This document shows positions 19,617 through 28,272 of a stretch of DNA of 64,000 bases, in pieces. Origin of the DNA: Paenibacillus sp. OK003 (GTDB lineage: Bacteria; Bacillota; Bacilli; Paenibacillales; Paenibacillaceae); assembly GCF_900109515.1 (NCBI RefSeq), contig NZ_FOBD01000004.1:1-64000 (forward strand), read 5' to 3'. Both the position numbers and the translations under genes were made by a program. The notes under the pieces are model-generated. The model saw only the letters and a list, made by a program, of their open reading frames with translations. It made no database searches and was not told where the DNA came from. Numbering within the stretch: position 1 is the stretch's first letter; each line of letters begins with the position of its first letter.

Positions 19617-20933
19617 TCAATCTGGAGTTTTCTCGGTTAAAGGCTGTTTCTCCGTTTGATCATTCGACCAACCCAGTACTTCAAATAATTTAAACAACAA
19701 GCTCAGCAGAATTCCGACGATGGTTGCCAGAGCCATTCCCTTGAGATGAATACCATAAAACGTGATCTCCGTACCACTGAGTCCGATGACGAGTACAAGA
19801 GTAGTTAATAACAGGTTGGTTGGTTTGGCAAAATCCACTTTCTGTTCGACCAAAATACGCAAACCGGATGCCGCAATAACTCCGAACAGAAGCAAAGAGA
19901 CACCACCCATAACCGGAACGGGAATGTTAGCTATAAGTGCCGAGAACGTACCTGAGAACGAAAGCACGATCGCGATAACGGCTGCGCCGCCAATAACATA
20001 CGTCGAGTAAACCCGGGTCAGAGCCATAACCCCAATATTCTCACCATAAGTAGTATTCGGAGTGGATCCTACAAAACCGGAAAGAATAGTTGAAACGCCG
20101 TTTCCGAGCAGGGAGCGATGCAGACCCGGGTCCTTGGACAGATCTTTGCCCACAATGCTGCTCGTAACAAGCAGATGTCCGATGTGCTCAACAATGACAA
20201 CGAGTGCCACAGGCAAAATGGTGAAGATGACAGACCAGTCAAATGTCGGTGTTGTTAATGTAGGCAGCGAGATAAAGTCAGCGTTCGCTATGTTCTCGGT
20301 TTTTACCTCACCCATAAAGTATCCAAGCACGTAACCGGATACAATCCCGATTAGAATATGAATGATCTTGGGGAATCCACGGAAGGTTACTGCACCAATA
20401 ACAGTGATACCAAGAGTAACTAGGGCTAAAATAATCGGTTTGGCTTGAGGTATCCAGTCGGGATTCTCAGCAGGGTTTGAATTGATCAGACCAGCCATTT
20501 GCGCTGCAACAGGTACAAGCTCAAGACCGATCAGGGCAACAATCGCACCCATAACCGCTGGCGGGAATACCACGTTAATCCAGCCTGTGCCCGCGTATTT
20601 GATGATCAGAGCTACAATGCAGAAAACAACTCCCGTTACGATGAATGCTCCAAGTGCCATGGAGTATCCGTTATCAGGGTGTGCGAGTAACACGGAAGAA
20701 ACAGGTGCAATAAAAGCAAAGCTTGATCCAAGATAGGCCGGGATTTTTCCTTTACACATGAGTATGTACAACAATGTTCCAATACCGTTCATAAGCAAGA
20801 TCATACTTGGATCGACACCGAACAGGTTCGGCACAAGTACCGTGCTGCCAAACATGGCGAACAAATGCTGGAGACTCAGCAGCGATCCTGAGCCAAGCGG
20901 CATTTTTTGATTAACCTGAATTTCACGTTGCAA
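19617..20933 (-). CDS. Uracil permease, NCS2 family (UraA/PyrP-like)
   Basis: A 438-aa proton symporter. The N-terminal stretch LSLQHLFAMFGSTVLVPNLF is nearly identical in pattern to E. coli UraA, followed by ICKGKIPAYLGSSFAFI-type residues. The later NCS2 motif falls in ITFYG-type helices and GVIAASGLRILVEQK. About 14 helices. I set TTG at 20933 as the start; an AAAGGAG lies about 11 nt ahead. The longer frame reaching 21149 runs through the promoter and is rejected. It lies between apt and relA, outside the pyr operon, and I see no PyrR-type leader. Confidence 0.85.
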   Translation of the reverse strand: MQREIQVNQKMPLGSGSLLSLQHLFAMFGSTVLVPNLFGVDPSMILLMNGIGTLLYILMCKGKIPAYLGSSFAFIAPVSSVLLAHPDNGYSMALGAFIVTGVVFCIVALIIKYAGTGWINVVFPPAVMGAIVALIGLELVPVAAQMAGLINSNPAENPDWIPQAKPIILALVTLGITVIGAVTFRGFPKIIHILIGIVSGYVLGYFMGEVKTENIANADFISLPTLTTPTFDWSVIFTILPVALVVIVEHIGHLLVTSSIVGKDLSKDPGLHRSLLGNGVSTILSGFVGSTPNTTYGENIGVMALTRVYSTYVIGGAAVIAIVLSFSGTFSALIANIPVPVMGGVSLLLFGVIAASGLRILVEQKVDFAKPTNLLLTTLVLVIGLSGTEITFYGIHLKGMALATIVGILLSLLFKLFEVLGWSNDQTEKQPLTEKTPD

Positions 20934-20973
20934 TGAATGTTCATCTCCTTTTTCCGAAACACAAATCTTCAAT

Positions 20974-21002
20974 ATAGTACAGAGTTTCTCTTCATTTAGC
21001 AA
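20974..21002 (-). promoter_or_regulatory. Sigma-A promoter of the uracil permease gene
   Basis: Read on the minus strand: TTGCTA (20997-21002), a 17-nt spacer and TACTAT (20974-20979). It lies about 40 nt ahead of the chosen TTG start. Confidence 0.55.
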
Positions 21003-21193
21003 TAACATTTTTCCACTAAGCATGGCGGAACCCTTTTTATTTTGCGAATCGACCCTTCTATTTCGGCAAATAACGGTAATAATACATCTTAAATAAGAAT
21101 GATTTCCAACCTCTGTTGAATATCGGGCAACATCTTTGGGGAATGACACATCACGTATAAAAAAATTGGATATGTGCTCTTATTCGTCAGTAG

Positions 21194-21222
21194 TTGACGG
21201 GAAACGGGCGAAGCGTCATAAT
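21194..21222 (+). promoter_or_regulatory. Sigma-A promoter of relA
   Basis: TTGACG (21194-21199), a 17-nt spacer, CATAAT (21217-21222). The relA start is about 87 nt downstream. The gap 20934-21308 holds only this promoter and the divergent one for the permease gene. Confidence 0.7.
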
Positions 21223-21308
21223 TATAGGAAATTACTTTTACGGGGAACCTGTGTTGATATTATGTCACGGGTTCCATTTTGTATAGAAAGGACACGGAAC
21301 AGATCAGA

Positions 21309-23486
21309 ATGGGCATAGAGCAATTACTCGAGAAGGCCGGGGCATATATCAAAGAACCCGATCTGGTGCGCATACGTGAAGCTTACGAATTTGCTGATCA
21401 GGCCCACCATGGACAGACGCGAAAATCGGGAGAACCGTATATTCTGCATCCGCTTGCGGTTGCCGATATTGTTGTAAACATGCAGATGGACACCATCTCC
21501 ATCATTGCAGCGCTTCTTCATGATGTAGTAGAAGATACTACGGTTTCACTTGAAGAAATCCGCAATCATTTCGGCAATACGTGTGCCATGCTTGTTGACG
21601 GCTTGACGAAGCTGGAACGTATTCAGTTCCGCTCCAAGGAAGAACAGCAGAACGAGAACTACCGCAAAATGTTCATCGCCATGGCGCAGGACATCCGTGT
21701 CATCGTGATCAAATTGGCTGACCGTCTGCATAATATGCGGACACTCAAGTTTCAGTCGGAAGAAAGCCAACGCCGGATTTCATATGAAACGTTGGAGATT
21801 TTCTGTCCGATTGCGAACCGTTTGGGTATCTCTGCGATCAAATGGGAAATGGAGGACATCGCCCTCCGTTATTTGAATCCGCAGCAATATTACCGAATTG
21901 CAAACCTGATGCACAAAAAGCGTGCGGAACGTGAGCAATATATTGATACGGTTATGGACGGTATTACGAGCAAGCTGGATGAGATGGGAATTCAGGCAGA
22001 TCTGTCAGGACGTCCTAAGCACATCTACAGCGTGTACAAAAAAATGACAACGAAAAACAAACAGTTTAACGAGATTTATGATCTGCTTGCGATTCGTATT
22101 ATTGTGGATAACATCAAGGATTGTTATGCTACCCTCGGCATTATACACACGTTATGGAAACCGATGCCTGGACGTTTCAAGGACTATATCGCGATGCCGA
22201 AGGCGAACATGTATCAATCGCTGCATACCACAGTCGTAGGTCCGAATGGTGAACCGACTGAAGTTCAGATCCGGACATGGGATATGCACCGCACCGCTGA
22301 ATTCGGGATTGCTGCCCACTGGGCCTACAAGGAAGGCGCTGCGAACGGGAACAATTTTGAAGATAAAATTACGTTCTTCCGCGAGATTCTTGAACTTCAA
22401 AATGAAGCGCAGGATGCGTCTGAATTTGTAGAATCGCTTAAAATGGATTTCTTCTCCGATCTGGTATTTGTATTCACGCCAAAAGGTGAAGTTATCGAAC
22501 TGCCGACGGGATCTGTTCCATTGGATTTTGCATATAGAATCCATACAGAGGTGGGTAATCGGACGATTGGTGCGAAAGTAAATGGTCGTATCGTTCCGCT
22601 CGATTATCATCTCAAAACAGGCGATATCATTGAAATTTTGACGTCCAAACATTCTTATGGACCGAGCCAGGACTGGCTTAAAATCGCCAAATCCTCTCAC
22701 GCACGAGCGAAGATCAAGCAATGGTTCAAGAAGGAACGGCGGGAAGAAAACGTTGAAAAAGGACGCGACAGTTGTGAACGTGAACTCAAGCGCATGGGAC
22801 TTGATCCATCTGCCTGGATGACGGACGATAAGTTGCAGGAAGCAGCCAAAAAGTATGCCTTCAATGATATTGAGGATATGCTCGCAGCTGTTGGATTCGG
22901 TGGCATTACGGCTGCACAGATCGTGACCAAAGCAACGGAGAAACTTCGCAAAGAGCAGGAAGAATCCAGCTTGCTTGAGCTGAACTCCGAAATGCGTGAG
23001 CTGAAGCCTGCACCTGAACGCAAAAACCGTCCGACGAATGGCATCCGTGTCAAAGGTATAGACAATTTGCTTGTTCGTTTTGCACGCTGCTGTAACCCTG
23101 TACCAGGGGATGCTATTATCGGGTATGTTACACGTGGACGTGGGGTTTCGGTGCATCGAACGGACTGTCCAAATATCCCGTCCAGTACGGATGGGGAAGA
23201 AGCAGCTCGCGTCATTGAAGTCGAGTGGGAAGAGAATATTGAAGCCAACTACAGTGTGGATATTGAGATTACGGGCCATGATCGCAATGGCTTGCTCAAT
23301 GAAGTGCTTCAGGCTGTTTCCGAAAGTAAAACCAATATATCTGCCGTCACCGGACGTACAGATAAAAATAAATTAGCATTGGTGCACGTCACAATTCTGA
23401 TTCGCAATACGGAGCATCTGCATTCGGTTGTGGAACGGATCAAACGGGTGAAAGATGTCTATTCTGTGCATCGGATTATGCAGTAA
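21309..23486 (+). CDS. relA: Bifunctional (p)ppGpp synthetase/hydrolase (Rel)
   Basis: A 725-aa ribosome-associated stringent-response enzyme. The HD hydrolase domain is at about residues 25-180 (HDVVEDT, then LADRLHNMRTLK). The synthetase domain at about 230-340 shows SGRPKHIYSVYKKM and KDYIAMPKANMYQSLHT. TGS follows (VFTPKGEVIELPTGSVPLDF), then the Cys-rich zinc region with RCCNPVPGDAIIGY and a C-terminal ACT domain. Length matches B. subtilis RelA (734 aa). I placed the start at ATG 21309; the ribosome site is weak, so the N-terminus is the least certain part. It is followed by dtd, 12 nt on. Confidence 0.95.
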   Translation: MGIEQLLEKAGAYIKEPDLVRIREAYEFADQAHHGQTRKSGEPYILHPLAVADIVVNMQMDTISIIAALLHDVVEDTTVSLEEIRNHFGNTCAMLVDGLTKLERIQFRSKEEQQNENYRKMFIAMAQDIRVIVIKLADRLHNMRTLKFQSEESQRRISYETLEIFCPIANRLGISAIKWEMEDIALRYLNPQQYYRIANLMHKKRAEREQYIDTVMDGITSKLDEMGIQADLSGRPKHIYSVYKKMTTKNKQFNEIYDLLAIRIIVDNIKDCYATLGIIHTLWKPMPGRFKDYIAMPKANMYQSLHTTVVGPNGEPTEVQIRTWDMHRTAEFGIAAHWAYKEGAANGNNFEDKITFFREILELQNEAQDASEFVESLKMDFFSDLVFVFTPKGEVIELPTGSVPLDFAYRIHTEVGNRTIGAKVNGRIVPLDYHLKTGDIIEILTSKHSYGPSQDWLKIAKSSHARAKIKQWFKKERREENVEKGRDSCERELKRMGLDPSAWMTDDKLQEAAKKYAFNDIEDMLAAVGFGGITAAQIVTKATEKLRKEQEESSLLELNSEMRELKPAPERKNRPTNGIRVKGIDNLLVRFARCCNPVPGDAIIGYVTRGRGVSVHRTDCPNIPSSTDGEEAARVIEVEWEENIEANYSVDIEITGHDRNGLLNEVLQAVSESKTNISAVTGRTDKNKLALVHVTILIRNTEHLHSVVERIKRVKDVYSVHRIMQ

Positions 23487-23498
23487 GGAGCCTGTAAG

Positions 23499-23960
23499 AT
23501 GAGGGTGCTAGTACAACGCTGTAAAGAGGCTCAGGTGACCGTTGGAGAAGAACTGACGGGGAGAATTGAATCCGGATTGATGTTGCTCGTGGGAATTACA
23601 CATGAGGACACGGAGAAGGATGCCATCTATTTGGCAGACAAAATCGCTGGACTTCGTATCTTTGAAGATGAGCAGGAAAAGATGAATCTCAGTCTGATCG
23701 ATGTGGGCGGGGCTGTATTATCTGTCTCACAATTTACCTTGTACGGAGATTGTCGCAAAGGAAAACGCCCAAGCTTTGCAGCTGCAGCCAGACCTGAAGC
23801 GGCAGAATTGTTGTATGAAACGTTTAATCAGCTGTTACGGGATAAAGGAATTCAGGTGGAAACCGGACGTTTCGGAGCAATGATGGATGTGACTTTCACG
23901 AATTGGGGACCGGTGACTTTAATGCTTGAAAGCCCTATTCGTCAAGAAATACATGCATAA
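23499..23960 (+). CDS. dtd: D-aminoacyl-tRNA deacylase
   Basis: A 153-aa enzyme that removes D-amino acids wrongly attached to tRNA. The two active-site motifs, [17 protein letters not shown] and the Gly-cisPro turn [12 protein letters not shown], are intact. AAGGAG precedes the ATG, and the gene follows relA as in B. subtilis, so co-transcription with relA is likely. Confidence 0.96.
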   Translation: MRVLVQRCKEAQVTVGEELTGRIESGLMLLVGITHEDTEKDAIYLADKIAGLRIFEDEQEKMNLSLIDVGGAVLSVSQFTLYGDCRKGKRPSFAAAARPEAAELLYETFNQLLRDKGIQVETGRFGAMMDVTFTNWGPVTLMLESPIRQEIHA

Positions 23961-24037
23961 TTGGTTGAGGAACAGGCCATAATGAGGGATAATTCGGTTC
24001 ATTAACATAAGATGATCAAAGGAGTATCCCACCCATT

Positions 24038-24205
24038 ATGCGCCAATCCGTCAAGGAAACACGTTCCCGAATTGAACCTTTGCTTCTGCCTGGAAACCTG
24101 TATGAGTCCCTGAAGCTTGCCCGTGCTGCTGCCGAGTGTGCAACAACGATTTGGGCTCTTCGGGATTCGGACAAAGGGGAGCAGAGCCGTCTTCCGCGTG
24201 ACTGA
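24038..24205 (+). CDS. Hypothetical 55-aa protein
   Basis: A short open frame with ATG at 24038, AAAGGAG about 12 nt upstream, and a terminator straight after it. The product begins MRQSVKETRSRIEPLLLPGN and contains ESLKLARAAAECATTIW, which looks like an amphipathic helix. There are no membrane segments or known motifs. Codon use looks like that of the neighbours. I do not recognise a family. The support is the site-start-terminator layout alone. Confidence 0.5.
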   Translation: MRQSVKETRSRIEPLLLPGNLYESLKLARAAAECATTIWALRDSDKGEQSRLPRD

Positions 24206-24231
24206 GTGCTGACCATTAGGAATGAATGAAA

Positions 24232-24268
24232 AGTCTTGATTCGATCATCGAATCAGGGCTTTTTTTGT
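24232..24268 (+). terminator. Terminator after the 55-aa gene
   Basis: AGTCTTGATTCGA and its complement around TCATCG, with an uninterrupted T7 tail. It ends the dtd-small gene unit. From 24269 to 24490 I see only the ribosome site of the next gene. Confidence 0.85.
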
Positions 24269-24490
24269 TATGGAACTTAACTGTAGCTGAATCAGATGGT
24301 CTGATCAAAGTCAAAATAATACAGGCTCGTCATGTTATAAACGGCTCTGGTTAGGGTAATAACAGAACGAGGCACGATGGCGTGCCAGGTTCAGTATTTA
24401 TTACGGGCAATGAACAAGAAATGTACACCAACAATTTCTGCGAATACCCGATTTCAAGAAATTTCGAACACGGAAAGGAGAACATACGTT

Positions 24491-24997
24491 ATGAGTAAAG
24501 TTGCTTTTTTATTGGCGAATGATTTTGAAGATTCGGAAATGCAGGTTCCATATGATGAGGTGAAAAAAGCCGGACACGACGTGGAAATTATCGGCTTGAA
24601 AGCAGGAGAGACGCTGAAAGGTAAAGGTGGTAAAGCCTCCTATACTTCGGACAAAGCGATCGCTGAGGTTTCGGCTTCGGATTACGACGCAGTTGTCATT
24701 CCTGGTGGATCTTCTCCTGAAAATTTGCGTACGGATGCACATATCCTGAAATTCGTAACGGAGATCAACAGTGCGAAGAAACCAATCGCGGCGATCTGCC
24801 ATGGCCCGCAAATTCTGGCAAGTGCGAATCTGTTGAAAGGCCGTACGATTACATCCTATCCTCCGCTCAAGGATGATATGGTGAACGCAGGAGCGGAGTT
24901 CAAGGATCATGAAGCTGTAGTAGATGGCAATTATATTACATCCCGTACGCCGGCCGATGAACGGGCATTTGTCCGTGAGTTGTTAAAAGTCATTTAA
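24491..24997 (+). CDS. PfpI/DJ-1 family class I glutamine amidotransferase-like protein
   Basis: A 168-aa cytosolic protein of the DJ-1/PfpI superfamily; relatives in Bacillus (YraA, YfkM) are stress proteins with reported roles against aldehyde damage. The nucleophile elbow is AICHGPQILASA (Cys near residue 101), preceded by VVIPGGSSPENLR and followed by SYPPLKDDMVNAG. The start at 24491 has GAAAGGAG upstream. Either a deglycase-like or a chaperone role is possible; sequence alone does not decide. Confidence 0.85.
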   Translation: MSKVAFLLANDFEDSEMQVPYDEVKKAGHDVEIIGLKAGETLKGKGGKASYTSDKAIAEVSASDYDAVVIPGGSSPENLRTDAHILKFVTEINSAKKPIAAICHGPQILASANLLKGRTITSYPPLKDDMVNAGAEFKDHEAVVDGNYITSRTPADERAFVRELLKVI

Positions 24998-25111
24998 TGA
25001 CTTGGGGCAGGACGTACGTTAATGTATTTTCTGATCAAAATGTAGATTGAAGCGCGCAGCTTCTAAGTTTTCATTACACTAAGCATTTATTCCGATAAAG
25101 GAGGGTTTGAC

Positions 25112-25558
25112 ATGACAAAACATATTCAGGCGTATTTTCGGACCGAGGACGAGGCAGAGGGGGCAAGAACCTCACTTCAGACGTTCCGTACAGAGCATTT
25201 GGAAGTAGGGCAACTGGATAGCGCGGTTGGCAGAGACAAACGGATTATGGTACCTCTGGTGCCTTATAATACAGCGGGTGGCGTAGGAACCAATCGAGCT
25301 ATGGGTGTGGGTGCTGCTCCTGGGGTTCCCGCCAGTGAAAATGTAATCCCGGTCGTCAGCAATGTGGATCGTGATACCGAGCGGGGTTCCCGGCAGAATG
25401 TGAATGAGGATGGCGATCTGTTGGATGCTGCGGATGTGTCCTCGGGGGATTATGACGATCTGCGTTATGTTTTGTCTGCCAAAGTAAGGGATGAGGATTA
25501 TGAGGAAATCATTCATAAACTTCGTTCCAACCAAGCTTATGTGGAAGAATTGAATTAA
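25112..25558 (+). CDS. Hypothetical protein, stress-protein-like
   Basis: A 148-aa acidic soluble protein with AAAGGAGG 7-8 nt ahead of the ATG. The ends look structured: TKHIQAYFRTEDEAEGARTS at the N-terminus and YVLSAKVRDEDYEEIIHKLR at the C-terminus. Both resemble ferredoxin-like strands of YflT-type proteins. The middle (about residues 45-110) is rich in Gly, Asn, Asp and Val and probably flexible. It follows the PfpI-type gene by 114 nt. No specific function can be given. Confidence 0.7.
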   Translation: MTKHIQAYFRTEDEAEGARTSLQTFRTEHLEVGQLDSAVGRDKRIMVPLVPYNTAGGVGTNRAMGVGAAPGVPASENVIPVVSNVDRDTERGSRQNVNEDGDLLDAADVSSGDYDDLRYVLSAKVRDEDYEEIIHKLRSNQAYVEELN

Positions 25559-25568
25559 TATGTAGTAT

Positions 25569-25622
25569 GAAGCCCTTGCAGGGTCTGACTTCCATGTCAG
25601 GGCCATCTGCAGGGGCTTTTAT
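25569..25622 (+). terminator. Terminator after the stress-like gene
   Basis: AGCCCTTGCAG and CTGCAGGGGCT form the outer stem, a second inverted repeat (CTGACTTCCATGTCAG) lies inside, and TTTTA follows. Confidence 0.75.
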
Positions 25623-25642
25623 AATGGAGAAAACAACAAATT

Positions 25643-25656
25643 ATAAAGCGCTATCA
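25643..25656. promoter_or_regulatory. Possible catabolite-responsive (cre-like) site
   Basis: ATAAAGCGCTATCA agrees with the CcpA site pattern TGAAAGCGCTTTCA at 11 of 14 positions. It lies in the 615-nt gap 25559-26173 with no gene start close by, so it may be chance. Directly after it is a direct repeat of TGTAATATTA. Confidence 0.25.
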
Positions 25657-25752
25657 TTTTTGTAATATTACTGTAATATTAGTTACATAAGCCTTTAACA
25701 TAGCCCGTTTATAATAACACACATGACCCCCTTTTTTTATATATCCTTTGAG

Positions 25753-25781
25753 CCTGCACACCGTGTGCAGGTTTTTTTTTT
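25753..25781 (+). terminator. Strong terminator inside a gene-free gap
   Basis: CCTGCACACCGTGTGCAGG is a near-perfect hairpin followed by ten T residues. No gene ends just before it; the preceding terminator is 130 nt away. A TATAAT-like box lies at 25710-25715, so a transcript of about 60 nt is conceivable. From 25782 to 26173 I see nothing beyond a GCCC/GGGC-type hairpin near 26020-26045. Confidence 0.8.
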
Positions 25782-26173
25782 GAAATGAGAATTTATATGT
25801 TTTGGGCGAAGCTTACCCCTTGTTTAAATTTTTTGCTAGAATAGAGAAATGGGTTAATGTATTTTAAAGCGCATTGTTTTCATAGTTGGGCTATATTGGA
25901 CGGTAAATCAAGCTTCCAGCGATTGGGCTCAGGCAAATCCAATCCTATGATCGAGAGTATGAGGAATTCATCGCCAGAGTGATCGTTATATTCTAGATGA
26001 ACATATACTCGCTGAAACGGCCCCGCCCTTATATAAGGGCGGCAACCGTTTCTGCTTGATGCTAGAAATTGTAAGTTATATAGAATGCCTCGTTTGAGAA
26101 ATGACACCTATAATGCTAAAGCAACAGTGTTCTCATGCGAATGGCTAGTGACAGATTTAAGGGGGAATTAGTT

Positions 26174-27451
26174 TTGAGTAAGGTTGGAAGAAATGATTTA
26201 TGCCCATGCGGAAGCGGGAAAAAATATAAGAAATGCTGTCTGGACAAGGAGTCCTCTGCGGTAGAATCCGTACTGAGGCTGATATCAACGGAACAGCCTG
26301 TTCAGGAAGCCTCGGTTCAGCCTGAGAGCAAACTGACCTTGACCAAGCTGAAAAAGATGGTAGAGCGCGAACTGAAATGGGAGCATCCGGCTCACGAACA
26401 GCTGGCCCTGCAGCTTATTGAGGACATGAGGAACGAGTACGATCGGGAGCTGATTTTGGAAGGTCTGATGCTTTGGAACGGCTATTCCCGTCAGACCCGC
26501 CCTTCTGTGAAGAAGACAGGCTCGTTCTGTGCGGCTATCGAGTATTTGCTGTCCGAGGAATACGGCTTCAATGTTTCGAAGGCTGAGCTGGCCGTTAAAT
26601 ATGAGGTAACGACAGCAACGATCTCCCGAAAGGTTAAGGAGATGTTCAATTACATCGAAGAATACGGCATGGGCGGCGAAACGGACGAGCTGATGATTCT
26701 GAACAGCCCAGGCACGTCAAAGGACAAAGCGCAGGCTCTGCTGTATAAGGCGATGGAAGCCAGTTCTTCCAAACGCAAAATACAGCTGGCGAAAACGGCG
26801 CTGGAGATGTATTCTGACAGCTCTGATGCGTATCTTATCCTGGCTGAGGAATCGGACAATGAGACGGATGCACGGGCTTACCTCAAGGCCGGAATCGCTG
26901 CTGGCGAACGCGAACTGGGCGAACTGTTTTTTGAAAAGAACAAAGGGGACTTCTGGGGGCTTCATGAGACTCGTCCATATATCCGGATATGCAAAAGCTA
27001 CGCCGAATCCTGCTGGTTTGGCGGAGATGCCGAAGAAGCAGCACGAATCCTGGAGCATATTTTGGAGCTTAATACGGAAGACAATACGGGAGCGCGTTAC
27101 CTGCTCGCTGCTGTGTATTTGTACAGCAACCAATTGAAGCAGGCAGAGCAAACGATGGATAAATATGGGAAAATTGACGCCACAGCCGCCTTTGCCTATG
27201 ACCAGATCATTCTGGAATATAAGAAGAACGGAATTACCTCACGGCTCAAAATGCTGTACCGTGTTGCCCGGGGTGTGAACAAACATGTGCCTGATTACCT
27301 GCTGGGTTTGAAGCGGCTGCCGCATAACCTCCCTGATTTTGTCGGAATGGGCGATTCCGACGAAGCGATTGAATATGTCATTATGCACTCCCGTCTATGG
27401 GCGAGTGTACCGGATCTGCTAAAGTGGATGCTGAAAACAATAGAGGTATAA
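26174..27451 (+). CDS. SEC-C motif protein with a helix-turn-helix-like and TPR-like region
   Basis: A 425-aa soluble protein. The N-terminus is a SEC-C zinc-binding motif, [19 protein letters not shown], as found at the end of SecA and in many unrelated proteins. Residues about 115-165 contain [20 protein letters not shown] with RKVKEMF after it, which reads as a helix-turn-helix. The C-terminal half is helical and repetitive, like tetratricopeptide repeats. I chose TTG at 26174 because AAGGGGG lies 7-8 nt upstream and the family starts just before VGRNDLC. A specific role is not known. Confidence 0.75.
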   Translation: MSKVGRNDLCPCGSGKKYKKCCLDKESSAVESVLRLISTEQPVQEASVQPESKLTLTKLKKMVERELKWEHPAHEQLALQLIEDMRNEYDRELILEGLMLWNGYSRQTRPSVKKTGSFCAAIEYLLSEEYGFNVSKAELAVKYEVTTATISRKVKEMFNYIEEYGMGGETDELMILNSPGTSKDKAQALLYKAMEASSSKRKIQLAKTALEMYSDSSDAYLILAEESDNETDARAYLKAGIAAGERELGELFFEKNKGDFWGLHETRPYIRICKSYAESCWFGGDAEEAARILEHILELNTEDNTGARYLLAAVYLYSNQLKQAEQTMDKYGKIDATAAFAYDQIILEYKKNGITSRLKMLYRVARGVNKHVPDYLLGLKRLPHNLPDFVGMGDSDEAIEYVIMHSRLWASVPDLLKWMLKTIEV

Positions 27452-27456
27452 GAAGG

Positions 27457-27505
27457 CAATAGAAGTTCGAATTCATTGGTTGAATCGAGCTTCTATTATC
27501 TTTGA
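27457..27505 (+). terminator. Terminator after the SEC-C gene
   Basis: AATAGAAGTTCGA and TCGAGCTTCTATT pair around ATTCATTGGTTGAA, followed by a weak T-rich tail. Confidence 0.65.
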
Positions 27506-27574
27506 TTTCTGTGGACTCGACATCCCGTACGGCGTGTGAGAATTTTTTTTAGTGCTATCTTTTTGTGCTAGCCC

Positions 27575-27603
27575 TTGACTTTAGCACTGCGGTTCATTAC
27601 AAT
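27575..27603 (+). promoter_or_regulatory. Sigma-A promoter of the hisS leader
   Basis: TTGACT (27575-27580), a 17-nt spacer and TACAAT (27598-27603). It precedes the T-box leader and the hisS gene, giving a leader of about 660 nt. A TATAAT at 27631 has no matching -35. Confidence 0.75.
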
Positions 27604-27639
27604 CAGAAAATAAATTAACTTTAAACGTTGTATAATAAC

Positions 27640-28010
27640 ATGTAACCATATAACTTGATGATTTGATGACGGGACCAAGTACTCCGTGCCCACATGAACA
27701 GAGAGGAATCCCTTGGCTGTAAGGATTCTCTTGATGAGCGGACGAATGACTTCCCCGAGAACAGACAGCGAACACATTAGATTTATATCTGATGGTCATT
27801 AGCTGGCCTGCGCAGGGCGTGCGTTATACGTAGAGCGGAATGATCTGTTTGATCGGATTGCTAAGGCAATCTTAGATCCTTACATGATCACCTGAACGGC
27901 GAAAGTGTCAGGGATTCCGGAATGTGGGTGGTACCACGGGTGAATGTGTAAACACAATCCCTCGTCCCTTTGTTTGCTGTGTATACAGCGACAGGGCGAG
28001 GGATTTTTTT
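27640..28010 (+). promoter_or_regulatory. T-box riboswitch leader of hisS-aspS
   Basis: The T-box core GAATGTGGGTGGTACCACGG (27920-27939) is followed by an intrinsic terminator (AATCCCTCGTCCCT paired with AGGGCGAGGGATT, then T7; 27956-28010). Upstream are stem I features: an AGTA-type word, the AGAGAGGAATCCC loop segment and the GGCTG-type motif. Uncharged tRNA-His should stabilise the antiterminator and turn on the operon. A CAC triplet at 27773-27775 is a candidate specifier codon, but the stem I fold was not computed. Confidence 0.9.
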
Positions 28011-28128
28011 GTTATATAAGTTGATCCTAACATTTATACCATAACGGAGATTGCAGAACCAATCTGTAGAAGCGAAGCGTTCGGCTAAAAGCTTTCTGCA
28101 AGAAAGCTGCTTCGGAACCATATGCTAT

Positions 28129-28174
28129 CCCCGGATTTCCCCATTGAAAATTGAATTAAAAAATCTGGGGATAA
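28129..28174 (+). other. Extra hairpin between the hisS terminator and hisS
   Basis: TATCCCCGGATTT and AAATCTGGGGATA pair with one G-U-type exception around a 20-nt AT-rich loop. No T-run follows. It sits in 260 nt between the T-box terminator and the hisS start, where another small hairpin (AGCTTTCTGCAAGAAAGCT) also lies. Confidence 0.5.
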
Positions 28175-28272
28175 CAGCGATCGGAAGATGGTACTGCAAT
28201 CGGAGTGGGCAGGTGTAACAGTCCTGGAACAACTTATTATACAGAGAAAAATAGATGCTGGAGGGATGAAAG

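Noticed and set aside
20934..21149. A 72-codon N-terminal extension of the uracil permease
   Set aside because: It contains the likely promoter of the gene and no family similarity.
20934..21308. PyrR-type attenuator for the uracil permease
   Set aside because: No PyrR-binding loop or terminator/antiterminator pair was seen.
22152..23279. A 375-codon open frame antisense to relA
   Set aside because: Shadow of relA; no family features.
27568..27799. Two overlapping minus-strand frames of about 70 codons
   Set aside because: They lie inside the hisS promoter and T-box leader and lack ribosome sites.
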